Assembly (NCBI RefSeq): GCF_001050155.1
Contig: NZ_LFVY01000004.1
Span: forward strand, 62,001 to 126,000
DNA from: Nitratireductor soli
GTDB lineage: Bacteria; Pseudomonadota; Alphaproteobacteria; Rhizobiales; Rhizobiaceae
DNA: 64,000 nucleotides
Reading direction: 5' to 3'
Part shown: piece by piece, positions 49,575-58,903 of the stretch
How positions within the stretch are numbered: the stretch's first letter is position 1
Layout: each line of letters starts with the position of its first letter
Program-made: the position numbers and the translations under genes
The notes under the pieces: model-generated
What the model was told of the DNA's origin: nothing
Database searches by the model: none
Seen by the model: the letters and a program-made list of their open reading frames with translations, nothing else

Positions 49575-49691
49575 TCGGGGCATGGACGCCGCGCCGGGAA
49601 TCGGCAAGGTATGGTCGTGGCGTCGGGCAGTGCTAATCGGCTTGACTTTGTGATTGCTGATGATTATTGATATTCGTCAGGAAAGAGATTC

Positions 49692-50306
49692 ATGAGCCAA
49701 GCACCACGCACCCGAACGGATCCGGAAGAGACGCGCACGCGCATTCTCGAAGTCGCGGAGGAATTTTTCCGACGGATCGGTTACCAGAAGACCTCGGTCG
49801 CCGACATCGCGACCGAGCTCGGCATGAGTCCGGCGAACATCTACCGGTTCTTCCCGTCAAAGGGCGCCATCAACGAGTGCATCTGCGGGCGTGTGGTGGA
49901 AGAAGTGGCGGAGATCGCCTTCAGCATCGCCCGCGCGCCGGGGCCTGCCTCGGAAAAGCTGGTCCGCTTGCTGACGGCGATCCACATCCACAACAAGACG
50001 ACCTTGTTGAAGGAAAAGCGCACGCACGACATGATTGTCGCGGCGATGCAGGAAAACTGGGCAATCATCAAGGCGCACATCGAACGCGTCACCACCATTT
50101 TCGAAGGCCTTATCCGTGAAGGCGTGGCCGCCGGCGAGTTCCATGTCGACGACCCGGCCGAAGCCGCGCGGTGCGTGAAGACGGCTTTCGTGCCGTTCCT
50201 TCACCCGCTGCTGATCGAGAACTGCATACAGAACGGTGAAGACACCGAGGCGGGGCTGCGCGAGCAGATCCGCTTCATCCTGAAAGCACTGGGCAAACAG
50301 AACTAG
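49692..50306 (+). CDS. TetR/AcrR-family regulator of the RND pump
   Basis: 204 residues. HTH at about 14-62 (RILEVAEEFFRRIGYQKTSVADIATELGMSPANIYRFFPSKGAI in parts), ligand-binding helical C-terminus. It lies 91 bp upstream of the RND adaptor gene on the same strand. A 9-bp inverted repeat at 50346-50369 in that gap is the likely operator for repression of the pump. A self-operator upstream of its own start was not clear. Confidence 0.9.
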   Translation: MSQAPRTRTDPEETRTRILEVAEEFFRRIGYQKTSVADIATELGMSPANIYRFFPSKGAINECICGRVVEEVAEIAFSIARAPGPASEKLVRLLTAIHIHNKTTLLKEKRTHDMIVAAMQENWAIIKAHIERVTTIFEGLIREGVAAGEFHVDDPAEAARCVKTAFVPFLHPLLIENCIQNGEDTEAGLREQIRFILKALGKQN

Positions 50307-50345
50307 GACCGCCGCCGCGGCCCTGGTTTTTCGTGTGCCTAAATT

Positions 50346-50369
50346 GTGACGATTAATTAGAATCGTTAC
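50346..50369. promoter_or_regulatory. Inverted repeat, probable TetR operator of the RND genes
   Basis: GTGACGATT (50346-50354), AATTAG, AATCGTTAC (50361-50369): 8 of 9 positions pair. It is 29-52 bases upstream of the adaptor gene, where a TetR repressor would block transcription. Confidence 0.55.
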
Positions 50370-50397
50370 TCGACATTGTTCACAAAATGAGGCGCAG

Positions 50398-51489
50398 ATG
50401 TCGCTGCTTATGCTGAAACGGATTGCCCTGGTGGCCGCTGCTGCGGCTTTTTTGGCCGGCTGCCAGAAGGAGGAGACGGCCGAGCAGCCCGATCCGGTGG
50501 TGCGTGTCGAGACCGTACGCCTTGCTCCGCTGGCCGAGACGCGCACCTATACGGGCGTCGTGACCCCGCGCATCGAGGTGGCGGAAGCCTTTCGCGTCGG
50601 CGGCAAGGTCGCAGCAAGACTGGTCGATGTCGGCGACACCGTGCAGGAAGGCCAGATACTGGCGCGCCTCGATCCCGTCGATCTGAACCTGCAGCTCGAG
50701 CAGCGCCGCGCCGAACTGCGCGCGGCGACGGCCAGCCTTGCCAAGGCAGAGGCCGATGTGGCGCGCGCCCGGACCCTGTTCAAGCGCGGCCATGTCACGC
50801 AGGCCGCCATCGACGCGCAGTCGCTGGCCGTCGACGAGGCCCGCTCGCGCCACGAACAGGCCGAGCGCACCGTGGCGCTGGCCGCCAACCAGATGGATTA
50901 CAGCGAACTGAAGGCCTCGGCGACCGGCGTCGTCAGCGCCGCCGCCGCCGAAGCCGGCCAGGTGGTTGCACCGGGGCAGACCGTGGTCAACATCGCCCGT
51001 CTCGACGAGAAGGAGGTTGAGGTGGCAATCCCCGAAAGCCGCCTTGCCGACCTCGAAGGATCGCAAGCCACCGCCGCTCTGTGGGCCGGCGGCGAGACCT
51101 ATGCCGCGCATTTGCGCGAGGTCTCGCCGGAGGCCAATGGAACGAGCCGGACCTATGCGGTCCGCTTTTCCATTCCGCAGGCGAGCGCGGCCGTGCGGCT
51201 GGGCATGACCGCCACCGTTTCCCTGACCAAGGGGGACCCGGCGCCCGTTGCCCGCGTGCCGATGACCGCACTTCTCGACGATGGCCGTGGACCGGTGGTC
51301 TTCGTGGTCGATCCGACCTCCAGCGCGCTCGAACGCCGGCCGGTCATCGTCGAGGCCTATCAGTCGGAGAACGCCATTCTCAGCGGCGGCCTGAAGGGGG
51401 GCGAGAAGATCGTCACCCTCGGTGTGCAGAAGCTGGAAGCCGGCGCCAAGGTCCGGCTGGCCGAAATCCAGTCCGCCAGCGCGCGCTGA
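50398..51489 (+). CDS. RND efflux periplasmic adaptor (lipoprotein)
   Basis: 363 residues. The signal ends in a lipobox LAGC with the lipidated Cys at about 21. Barrel-sandwich half-motif VGGKVAARLVDVGDTVQEGQILARLDP (about 63-90) is followed by a coiled-coil hairpin (about 95-165), the second half-motif SATGVVSAAAAEAGQVVAPGQ, and beta-barrel and membrane-proximal domains. It bridges the inner-membrane pump to an outer-membrane channel, which is not encoded nearby. 13 bp before the pump gene. Confidence 0.92.
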   Translation: MSLLMLKRIALVAAAAAFLAGCQKEETAEQPDPVVRVETVRLAPLAETRTYTGVVTPRIEVAEAFRVGGKVAARLVDVGDTVQEGQILARLDPVDLNLQLEQRRAELRAATASLAKAEADVARARTLFKRGHVTQAAIDAQSLAVDEARSRHEQAERTVALAANQMDYSELKASATGVVSAAAAEAGQVVAPGQTVVNIARLDEKEVEVAIPESRLADLEGSQATAALWAGGETYAAHLREVSPEANGTSRTYAVRFSIPQASAAVRLGMTATVSLTKGDPAPVARVPMTALLDDGRGPVVFVVDPTSSALERRPVIVEAYQSENAILSGGLKGGEKIVTLGVQKLEAGAKVRLAEIQSASAR

Positions 51490-51502
51490 TCGGGAGACCA
51501 CC

Positions 51503-54500
51503 ATGCAGCGCTTCAACCTTTCCCAATGGGCGGTCACCCATCAGGCCCTCGTCCTGTTCTTGATCATCGTGCTGTCGCTCGGCGGGGCCTATTCCTACGC
51601 CCGCCTCGGCCGCGCCGAGGATCCGAGTTTCACCATCAAGGTGATGGTGGTGACGGCCATATGGCCGGGGGCGACCGCCGAGGAAGTCCAGCGGCAGGTG
51701 GCCGATCCGATCGAGAAGACGCTGCAGGAGATCCCCCATTTCGACAAGGTGCGCACCTATTCGAAACCGGGCTCGACCTTCATGCAGTTGCAATTGCAGG
51801 ACACGACGCCGCCCGGTGACGTGGCCGACATCTGGTATCAGGTGCGCAAGCGCGTCGGCGACATTCGCGGCAGCCTGCCCGCCGGCGTCATCGGCCCGTT
51901 CTTCAACGACGAGTTTGGCGACGTCGACAGCGCGCTCTACATGCTGTCGGGCGAGGGCGCCACGATGCGCGACCTGAAGGACGCTGCCGAAGACATCCGC
52001 CAGCGCCTGCTGCGCGTGCCGGATGTGGAAAAGGTGCGCTTCTACGGCGAGCAGGATGAGCGCATCTATGTCGAGGTGTCGCATTCGAAGCTCGCCACGC
52101 TCGGCATCGACCCGCAGGTGATCTTCAACTCCATCGCCGCGCAGAATGCCGTGACGCCGGCCGGCGAGATCGAGACGGCCTCCGACCGGGTTTTCCTGCG
52201 TGTCGAGGGAGCATTGAAGGGGGTTGAGGCGGTGGCTGCCGTGCCGGTCTCCGTCAACGGCACGGTGTTCCGCCTCGGCGACATCGCCGAGATCAGCCGG
52301 GGGTATGAGGACCCTCCGTCCTTCACCGCTCGGCATCAGGGCCGCCAGGCGATCGGCATCGGCGTGGTGATGGCCGAAGGCGCCAACATACTGACGCTCG
52401 GCGAGAACCTCAAGGCCGCGATGCAGGCGGCGCACGCCGACCTGCCGGTCGGGCTGGACGTCGAACTCGTTGCCGATCAGCCGGAAGTGGTTCAGGAATC
52501 GGTCGGCGAATTCGTCAAGGTGTTCATGGAGGCGCTGGCCATCGTCCTGGCCGTCAGCTTCCTGTCGCTCGGCTGGCGCACGGGCATCGTCGTGGCGCTC
52601 GCCGTGCCGCTGGTGCTGGCGATCGTCATGATCGCGCTCGATCTCCTTGGCATGAGCCTGGAGCGCATCACCCTTGGCGCCCTGATCATTGCGCTCGGCC
52701 TGCTGGTCGATGACGCCATCATCGCCGTCGAGATGATGGTGGTGAAGATGGAGCAGGGCTATGACCGGCTGAAGGCGGCGACCTTCGCCTGGACATCGAC
52801 CGCCTTTCCGATGCTGACCGGCACGCTGGTCACCGCCGCCGGCTTCCTGCCGGTCGGGTTTGCCCAGTCGACGGCCGGCGAATATGCCGGCGGCATCTTC
52901 TGGGTGGTGACCATCGCGCTCGTTGCTTCCTGGTTCGTCGCCGTGGTCTTCACGCCCTATATCGGCGTCAAGCTGTTGCCCGACTTCCACAAGGGCGGCG
53001 CGGCTGTGGCCGGCGATCCAGTCGGTGGCGGCGGCCATCACGATATCTACGATACACGGCTCTACAATGCCCTGCGCGTCGTGATCGACTGGTGCGTCTC
53101 CTGGCGCTGGCTGGTTATCGCCGCCGTCATCGGCCTGTTCGCCCTCTCGGTCTGGTCTTTCGGCTTCGTCCAGCAGCAATTCTTCCCGACCTCGCCACGG
53201 CCCGAACTGATGGTCGAAATCCGTCTGCCGGAAGGCGCGCCCTTCAAGGCGACGGAGGCGGCCGCCCGTGAGGTCGAGGCCGTGGTCGCCGCCGACAAGG
53301 AGGTGCTGACCTACAGCACCTATACCGGCGCCGGCGCGCCGCGCTGGTTCCTCGCCTCCAATCCCGAATTGCCCAAGCCGAACTATGCCATCCTGGTCAT
53401 GTACACGGAAGATGCGGCGGCCCGCGACCGGGTCAAGGCGCGGCTGCAGGACTATGTTGCCGAGGGCGGCCTGCCGCAGGCGCGGGTGCGCGTCACGGAG
53501 CTGGTGTTCGGTCCGCCCGTCGGCTTCCCGGTCCAGTTCCGCGTCGTCGGCCCGGACCCGCTCGAAGTGCGCCGCATCGCCTATCAGGTGCGTGACGTGA
53601 TGGCTGAGAATCCCCGCGCGCTCGATCCCAATCTCGATTGGAACGAGCAGGCGAAGTCGATCCGGCTTGAAGTCGACCAGGACCGCGCCCGGGCACTTGG
53701 CCTGACGCCGCAGGACATCGGCCGCACGCTGCAGACCCTGTTGTCGGGCTACACGGTGACCGCCGTGCGCGACGGGATCGAGGCCATCGACGTGGTGGCG
53801 CGCGCGGTGGAGAGCGAGCGGCTCGACATCGAGCATCTGGGCGACCTGACCATCGCCACGCGCGGTGGGGCGGCGGTGCCGCTGTCGCAGGTTGCCCGCG
53901 TCGTCTACGGCCACGAGGAGCCGATCCTGTGGCGGCAGAACCGCGACATGCTGATCACCGTCCGCGCCGATGTGCCGGCCGGCGTCCAGCCGCCCGATGT
54001 CTCGGCGGAAATCCTGCCGACCCTGCAGCCCTTGATCAAGGGTCTGCCGCTCGGCTACCGCATCGAGATGGGCGGCGCGATCGAGGAAAGCGCCAAGGCC
54101 AATGTGGCCCTGTTCCAGGTCTTCCCGATCATGATCCTCGCCATGCTGACCCTGCTGATGATCCAGTTGCAGAGCTTTTCGCGGCTGGCGCTGGTGTTTG
54201 CCACGGCGCCGCTCGGCCTGATCGGCGCGGCGCTCGGCCTGCTGGTCTTCAACCAGCCTTTCGGCTTCGTCGCGCTGCTCGGCCTGATCGCGCTCGCCGG
54301 CATGATCATGCGCAACACGGTCATCCTGGTCGACCAGATCGACGCGGATATCGAGGATGGGCGGGCGAAATGGACGGCGATCATCGAGGCGACGGTGCGC
54401 CGCACGCGGCCCGTCGTGCTGACCGCGCTGGCGGCGATCCTCGCCATGGTGCCCCTGTCGCGCAATGTCTTCTGGGGTCCGATGGCGTTTGCCATCATGG

Positions 54501-54652
54501 GCGGCCTGGCGGTCGCCACGGTGCTGACGATCCTGTTCGTTCCGGCGCTCTACGCCGCATTCTATCGTGTACGGCGCCCGAAGGACACAGCCGAGGACAC
54601 CGAGGGCGAGGGCTACGCGGCACCGCTGGCCCTGCCCGAAGCGGCCGAGTAG
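51503..54652 (+). CDS. RND efflux transporter, inner-membrane pump
   Basis: 1049 residues, twelve membrane helices in two repeats, each with a large periplasmic loop. The N-terminal helix region is QALVLFLIIVLSLGGAYSY. The D-D pair of HAE-1/AcrB-type proton relay reads LLVDDAIIAVEMMVVKMEQG near 410. The protein is somewhat closer to the AcrB/HAE1-like multidrug or solvent pumps than to CzcA metal pumps. GGGAGA precedes the ATG; the open frame extends upstream into the adaptor gene but is not used. No outer-membrane factor follows. Confidence 0.93.
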   Translation: MQRFNLSQWAVTHQALVLFLIIVLSLGGAYSYARLGRAEDPSFTIKVMVVTAIWPGATAEEVQRQVADPIEKTLQEIPHFDKVRTYSKPGSTFMQLQLQDTTPPGDVADIWYQVRKRVGDIRGSLPAGVIGPFFNDEFGDVDSALYMLSGEGATMRDLKDAAEDIRQRLLRVPDVEKVRFYGEQDERIYVEVSHSKLATLGIDPQVIFNSIAAQNAVTPAGEIETASDRVFLRVEGALKGVEAVAAVPVSVNGTVFRLGDIAEISRGYEDPPSFTARHQGRQAIGIGVVMAEGANILTLGENLKAAMQAAHADLPVGLDVELVADQPEVVQESVGEFVKVFMEALAIVLAVSFLSLGWRTGIVVALAVPLVLAIVMIALDLLGMSLERITLGALIIALGLLVDDAIIAVEMMVVKMEQGYDRLKAATFAWTSTAFPMLTGTLVTAAGFLPVGFAQSTAGEYAGGIFWVVTIALVASWFVAVVFTPYIGVKLLPDFHKGGAAVAGDPVGGGGHHDIYDTRLYNALRVVIDWCVSWRWLVIAAVIGLFALSVWSFGFVQQQFFPTSPRPELMVEIRLPEGAPFKATEAAAREVEAVVAADKEVLTYSTYTGAGAPRWFLASNPELPKPNYAILVMYTEDAAARDRVKARLQDYVAEGGLPQARVRVTELVFGPPVGFPVQFRVVGPDPLEVRRIAYQVRDVMAENPRALDPNLDWNEQAKSIRLEVDQDRARALGLTPQDIGRTLQTLLSGYTVTAVRDGIEAIDVVARAVESERLDIEHLGDLTIATRGGAAVPLSQVARVVYGHEEPILWRQNRDMLITVRADVPAGVQPPDVSAEILPTLQPLIKGLPLGYRIEMGGAIEESAKANVALFQVFPIMILAMLTLLMIQLQSFSRLALVFATAPLGLIGAALGLLVFNQPFGFVALLGLIALAGMIMRNTVILVDQIDADIEDGRAKWTAIIEATVRRTRPVVLTALAAILAMVPLSRNVFWGPMAFAIMGGLAVATVLTILFVPALYAAFYRVRRPKDTAEDTEGEGYAAPLALPEAAE

Positions 54653-54661
54653 CTTTCCGCC

Positions 54662-55558
54662 TTATTCGGCGGCAACGGCTTTCCCGACGCGCTTCTGGCC
54701 GGCGAATGTCTTGGCGCCGGCCACGCAGGCGACGATCGCCACGGTGACGATAAGCATCCCGCCGGTGACCGGCTCGTTGAGCAGCAACGCCGCCAGCGCC
54801 AGGCCGAAGAAGGGCTGCAGCAACTGCAATTGCCCGACGGCGACGGTTCCGCCCTGCGCCAGGCCGCGATACCAGAAGACGAAGCCGACCAGCATGCTGA
54901 ACACCGACACGTAGCCGAGCCCGATCCATGCCGAAACGGCGGGCGCATCGAGGCGTGCAGGCCAGGTGGCCATGGTCAGGACGAGCATGACGGGAAGCGA
55001 AAGGACGAGCGCCCAGCAGATCACCTGCCAGCCGCCGATCTTGCGCGACAGCGACGCGCCCTCCGCATAGCCGAGGCCGCAGACGATGATCGCGCCGAGC
55101 ATCAGGAGATCGCCGAGCGGCGAGGCGGTCATGCCCTGGCTGAAGGCGAAGCCGACGACAAGCGCGCTGCCGGCGATCGAAAACAGCCAGAAGGCCGGGC
55201 GCGGCCGCTCGCCGCCGCGCAGCACGCCGAAGACCGCCGTCGCCAACGGCAGAAGTCCGATGAAGACGATCGAATGGGCCGAGGTCACGTGCTCGAGGGC
55301 CAGCGCGGTCAAAAGCGGAAACCCGACGACGACACCCAGCGCGACGATCAAAAGCGCGACGAGGTCGCCCCGTTGCGGCCGCCGGGGCTTGAGGACGAGC
55401 AGGAGGGCGCCGGCGAGCAGGCCGGCGATCGTCGCCCGCGCGCCCGTCAGGAAGACGGGATCGAAACCCATCACGGCAACGCGTGTCGCCGGCAGCGATC
55501 CGCTGAAGATCAGAACGCCCAGCAACCCGTTGGCCCACCCGCTCATCATCTTGTTCAT
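54662..55558 (-). CDS. EamA/DMT-family transporter
   Basis: 298 residues, ten predicted membrane helices arranged as two EamA repeats (about 5-138 and 150-285); VTSAHSIVFIGLLPLATAVFGVL near 88-110 and YRGLAQGGTVAVGQLQLLQPFFGLALAALLLNE in the second half are typical. Drug/metabolite exporters of this type often export amino acids or their derivatives. ATG 55558 follows GGGAG. It is divergent from a MocR regulator, the usual arrangement for a regulator/exporter pair, and convergent with the RND gene (9-bp gap). Confidence 0.9.
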   Translation of the reverse strand: MNKMMSGWANGLLGVLIFSGSLPATRVAVMGFDPVFLTGARATIAGLLAGALLLVLKPRRPQRGDLVALLIVALGVVVGFPLLTALALEHVTSAHSIVFIGLLPLATAVFGVLRGGERPRPAFWLFSIAGSALVVGFAFSQGMTASPLGDLLMLGAIIVCGLGYAEGASLSRKIGGWQVICWALVLSLPVMLVLTMATWPARLDAPAVSAWIGLGYVSVFSMLVGFVFWYRGLAQGGTVAVGQLQLLQPFFGLALAALLLNEPVTGGMLIVTVAIVACVAGAKTFAGQKRVGKAVAAE

Positions 55559-55621
55559 GGCATGCTCCCTTGTGGACTCCCGTGTGCGGGAAAGGGCATG
55601 GCGGCGCCAGATACAATAAGG

Positions 55622-55641
55622 TACAGTTAAGCCTGACTGTA
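55622..55641. promoter_or_regulatory. TACAGT...ACTGTA inverted repeat between EamA and MocR genes
   Basis: TACAGT (55622-55627) and ACTGTA (55636-55641) are separated by 8 bases. A further AGTAC follows at about 55655. It lies in the divergent promoter and is the probable binding site of the adjacent MocR protein. Confidence 0.45.
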
Positions 55642-55662
55642 ATGGTGACGCGGACAGTACGG

Positions 55663-57057
55663 ATGAGCGAGAAAACCCTGGAGAGCAGCGCCACCCTTCT
55701 CGAAGGCGTGATGGAGACGATCCGCGGCAGGATCGCCAATCGCAGCCTGATCCCTGGGGCGAAACTGCCATCGATACGCGCCTGCGCACACACCATGCGC
55801 GTCTCGAAGTCGACGGTGGTCGAGGCTTATGACCGGCTGGCCGCCGAAGGAATCATCCGCTCGCGGCCGGGATCGGGCTTCTTCGTCACCGCGCCGCTGG
55901 CGCCGCTGTCGCTTGCCGAGATCGGTCCGGCGCGCGCGCGCGAGGTCGATCCGCTGTGGATATCGCGCCAGGCTTTGGGCGCCGGCGATGATCTGCTGAT
56001 CCCCGGCTGCGGCTGGCTTCCGCCCTCATGGATGCCCGCCGATGGACTGCGCCGGGCGCTGCGTTCGGCGGCGCGCGCCGAAGCCGCGGGGCTGGTCGAT
56101 TACGGGACGCCGCTTGGCCTTCCCGCCCTGCGCGCGCTGCTGGCGCGCCGCATGGCGGGGCATGGCATCGAGGCCGCGCCCGGCCAGATCATGCTGACGG
56201 ATTCGGGCACCCAGGCGATCGATCTCGTCTGCCGCCTTCTTCTCAAGCCCGGCGATACGGTGCTGGTCGACGATCCGTGCTATTTCAATTTTCACGCGCT
56301 GCTCAGGGCGCATCAGGTGAACATCGTCGGCGTGCCCTACACCGTTTCGGGCCCCGACATTGCCCGGTTTGCCCAGGCCGTCGCCGAACACGCGCCGCGC
56401 CTCTACGTGACCAACTCGGCCCTGCACAATCCGACCGGCGCGACGCTGTCGCCGGTCACCGCGCACAAGCTCCTGACCCTGGCCGATCAGGCGGGGCTGA
56501 CGATCATCGAAGACGACATCTTCGCCGATTTCGAGACCGACCCGGCGCCGCGGCTGGCGGCTTTCGACGGGCTGTCACGCGTCGTCTATATCGGCAGTTT
56601 CTCGAAATCCCTGTCGGCCTCGGTGCGCTGCGGCTACATCGCCGCGCCCGCCGATTGGATCGAAGGCCTGGTCGATCTCAGGATCGCCACCGCCTTCGGC
56701 GGCCCGGCCTTGTCGGCGGAGCTGGTCCTGACGCTGCTCAGGGACGGCAGCTACCGCAAGCATATGGAAGCCGTTCGCCTGCGCCTGGCGCGCGCCATGG
56801 ACGAGACCGTGGCGCGGCTGCGGCGGATCGGCATCACGCCGTGGATTGAACCGCGCGCCGGCATGTTTGTCTGGTGCAAGCTTCCCGATGGGATGGACGC
56901 GGCGGCACTGGCGCGGGGAATGCTCGAGGCGAACATCGTTCTCGCGCCGGGAAACGCCTTCAGCCACGCGCGTTCGGCCGGAAGCTTCCTGCGCTTCAAC
57001 GTGGCGCAATGCGAGGACGAGCGCATCTTCACCGCGCTGGCGCGCCTGGTTGCCTGA
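55663..57057 (+). CDS. MocR/GntR regulator 2 with aminotransferase-like domain
   Basis: 464 residues from the chosen ATG; another in-frame ATG at 55642 would add 7. Winged helix at about 12-76 (AKLPSIRACAHTMRVSKSTVVEAY), then a fold-type I PLP domain with HNPTGATLSP near 255-264, IIEDDIFADF near 281-290, and the PLP Lys at about 315 in GSFSKSLSASVRCGY. It binds PLP and senses an amino compound. It presumably controls the divergent EamA exporter. The later ATG was preferred because the 55622-55641 dyad abuts the earlier one. Confidence 0.88.
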   Translation: MSEKTLESSATLLEGVMETIRGRIANRSLIPGAKLPSIRACAHTMRVSKSTVVEAYDRLAAEGIIRSRPGSGFFVTAPLAPLSLAEIGPARAREVDPLWISRQALGAGDDLLIPGCGWLPPSWMPADGLRRALRSAARAEAAGLVDYGTPLGLPALRALLARRMAGHGIEAAPGQIMLTDSGTQAIDLVCRLLLKPGDTVLVDDPCYFNFHALLRAHQVNIVGVPYTVSGPDIARFAQAVAEHAPRLYVTNSALHNPTGATLSPVTAHKLLTLADQAGLTIIEDDIFADFETDPAPRLAAFDGLSRVVYIGSFSKSLSASVRCGYIAAPADWIEGLVDLRIATAFGGPALSAELVLTLLRDGSYRKHMEAVRLRLARAMDETVARLRRIGITPWIEPRAGMFVWCKLPDGMDAAALARGMLEANIVLAPGNAFSHARSAGSFLRFNVAQCEDERIFTALARLVA

Positions 57058-57081
57058 CATGGTGAGACGGGCGTCGCGCGG

Positions 57082-57930
57082 TCAGGGCGAGACGGCGACA
57101 TTATCGATGAGGCGGATGTCGCCGAGCCAGGCGGCGGCCAGGAGCCGTGCCGGCCGCGTCAGGCGACCGACGGGCGCGAGTGTCGTCTCGTCGCGCAGTT
57201 CCAGATATTCGATCATGTCGAAGCCATCATTCATCAGGGCGGAGCGGCTTGCCGCCAGCGTTGCATCGGCTTCGGCGCCGGCGGCAAGGCGCGCGGCGGC
57301 ATCGAACAGGATTTCCGCCAGCCTTGGGGCAATCTCCCTCTGGCTGTCCGACAGGCGCACATTGCGCGAGGATAGCGCCAGGCCGTCACCTTCGCGCACC
57401 GTCGGGCAGCCGATGATCTCGACGGGGATGTCAAGATCGCGGGCCAGCCGCCGCACCACGTGCAATTGCTGAAAATCCTTCTCTCCGAAACAGGCGAAGT
57501 CGGCGCCGCTTTGCAGCAGGAGCTTCGTCACCACGGTCGCCACGCCGTCGAAATGCCCCGGACGATGGCCGCCGCACAGGCCCTCGCTGACGCCGCTGAC
57601 CGAGACGGTGGTCGAAAAGCCGGGCGCGTACATTTCTTCCCCATCAGGGGCAAAAAGCACGTCGGCGCCCAGCGGCGCCAGCTTGGCGGCGTCTTCCTCT
57701 TCCGTGCGTGGATAGGCTGCGAGATCGGCCGCGCTGTTGAACTGCTTCGGGTTGACGAACAGGGTGACGATCACTCGGTCGGCGCGCGCCAGCGCTGCGC
57801 TGACCAGGCTGAGATGACCTTCATGCAAGGCGCCCATGGTCGGCACCACCGCGATGGTTTCGCCGGCGCGCCGCCATCTCGTCACCAGGGTTCTAAGCGC
57901 GTGAACGGTGCGGACAATGGGCAGGCTCAT
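57082..57930 (-). CDS. panC: Pantothenate synthetase
   Basis: 282 residues, ATP-dependent condensation of pantoate and beta-alanine. [14 protein letters not shown] near 30-43 has the first HxGH-type signature, VNPKQFN near 58, GEKDFQQ near 147, and the KMSKS-equivalent [10 protein letters not shown] near 183-192. It overlaps panB by 4 bases, so panB-panC is one operon. It is convergent with the MocR gene. Confidence 0.96.
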   Translation of the reverse strand: MSLPIVRTVHALRTLVTRWRRAGETIAVVPTMGALHEGHLSLVSAALARADRVIVTLFVNPKQFNSAADLAAYPRTEEEDAAKLAPLGADVLFAPDGEEMYAPGFSTTVSVSGVSEGLCGGHRPGHFDGVATVVTKLLLQSGADFACFGEKDFQQLHVVRRLARDLDIPVEIIGCPTVREGDGLALSSRNVRLSDSQREIAPRLAEILFDAAARLAAGAEADATLAASRSALMNDGFDMIEYLELRDETTLAPVGRLTRPARLLAAAWLGDIRLIDNVAVSP

Positions 57931-58772
57931 GCGTCTGGCACCTTCTGGCTGGCGGGGGTCGCGTCGGCGAACACATGGTCGTCGCCGGGGAAACGGCGCT
58001 GCCGGACATCCTCCGCATAGGCGGCGATGGCCGCGCCGGCATCGTCGGCGAGTTCGGCATAGCGCTTGACGAATTTCGGCCGGAAGTCGCTGAACATGCC
58101 GAGCATGTCGTCGACGACGAGCACCTGCCCGTCGCAGGCGGGCGAAGCGCCGATGCCGATGGTTGGAATGGGGGTCTGGGCGGTGATCCTGCGCGCCAGC
58201 GCGTCGGGCACCTTTTCCAGGACGACGGCGAAGGCGCCGGCCGCTGCCACCGCCGCCGCGTCGCGTTCGATCGCCGCGCCGCCCGTGCCGCGGCCCTGCA
58301 CCTTGTATCCGCCGAACGTGTTCACCGCCTGCGGGGTCAGTCCGATATGCGCCATGACGGGAATGCCGCGTCGGGTGAGGAAGCCGATGGTCTCGGCCAT
58401 GCTTTCCCCGCCTTCCAGCTTGACGGCGGCTGAGCCGGTCTCGCGCATCACCCGGGCGGCGCTGTGAAACGCCTGTGCGGGCGATTCCTCATAGGAGCCG
58501 AACGGCAGGTCGACCACCAGCAGCGCGCGCTCCACGCCGCGCCGCACCGCCTGGCCATGCAGAATCATCATGTCGAGCGTCACGCCGAGCGTGCTGGGCA
58601 GGCCGTGCAGCACCATGCCGACGCTGTCGCCGACCAGAACGATGTCGCAATGGGGATCGACAAGGCGGGCGATGGGGGTGGTGTAGGCCGTCAGGCAGAC
58701 GAGCGGGACGCCGCCCTTGCGTGCCAGCACATCCGGCGGTGTCAGGGCCGCCGATTTTCCCGTTGCACTCAA
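57927..58772 (-). CDS. panB: 3-methyl-2-oxobutanoate hydroxymethyltransferase
   Basis: 281 residues; forms ketopantoate from 2-oxoisovalerate and methylene-tetrahydrofolate. [13 protein letters not shown] near 42-54 (metal Asp), [11 protein letters not shown] near 83-93, AVKLEGG near 110-116, MAHIGLTPQ near 134-142, and [14 protein letters not shown] near 195-208. Translation most likely begins at TTG 58772, 4-9 bases behind GGGAGGG. The in-frame ATG codons further upstream lack a ribosome-binding site and add residues unlike the family. Confidence 0.94.
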   Translation of the reverse strand: MSATGKSAALTPPDVLARKGGVPLVCLTAYTTPIARLVDPHCDIVLVGDSVGMVLHGLPSTLGVTLDMMILHGQAVRRGVERALLVVDLPFGSYEESPAQAFHSAARVMRETGSAAVKLEGGESMAETIGFLTRRGIPVMAHIGLTPQAVNTFGGYKVQGRGTGGAAIERDAAAVAAAGAFAVVLEKVPDALARRITAQTPIPTIGIGASPACDGQVLVVDDMLGMFSDFRPKFVKRYAELADDAGAAIAAYAEDVRQRRFPGDDHVFADATPASQKVPDA

Positions 58773-58903
58773 ACTGCCCTCCCTAAATGGTCTCAGGCCA
58801 TCGGACACATGGCGTGGCGAGCGCGCCCGCCGATGCATCGACGCGCAGGGATATGGCATATTTTTTTGCAGTTGCGAAGGCAGGAAGAACCCGACGTCCG
58901 CAC

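Noticed and set aside
51413-53914. Very long open frame (over 800 codons) on the minus strand opposite the RND pump
   Set aside because: It has His/Arg/Asp-rich composition without domains and mirrors the third-position GC bias of the real plus-strand pump gene, which has clear RND motifs.
58861-58900. Third copy of the two-hairpin repeat downstream of the unknown 348-residue gene
   Set aside because: Only the TTTTTTGCAGT lead and GACGTCCGCA are shared; neither dyad can form, so it is at best a decayed relic.
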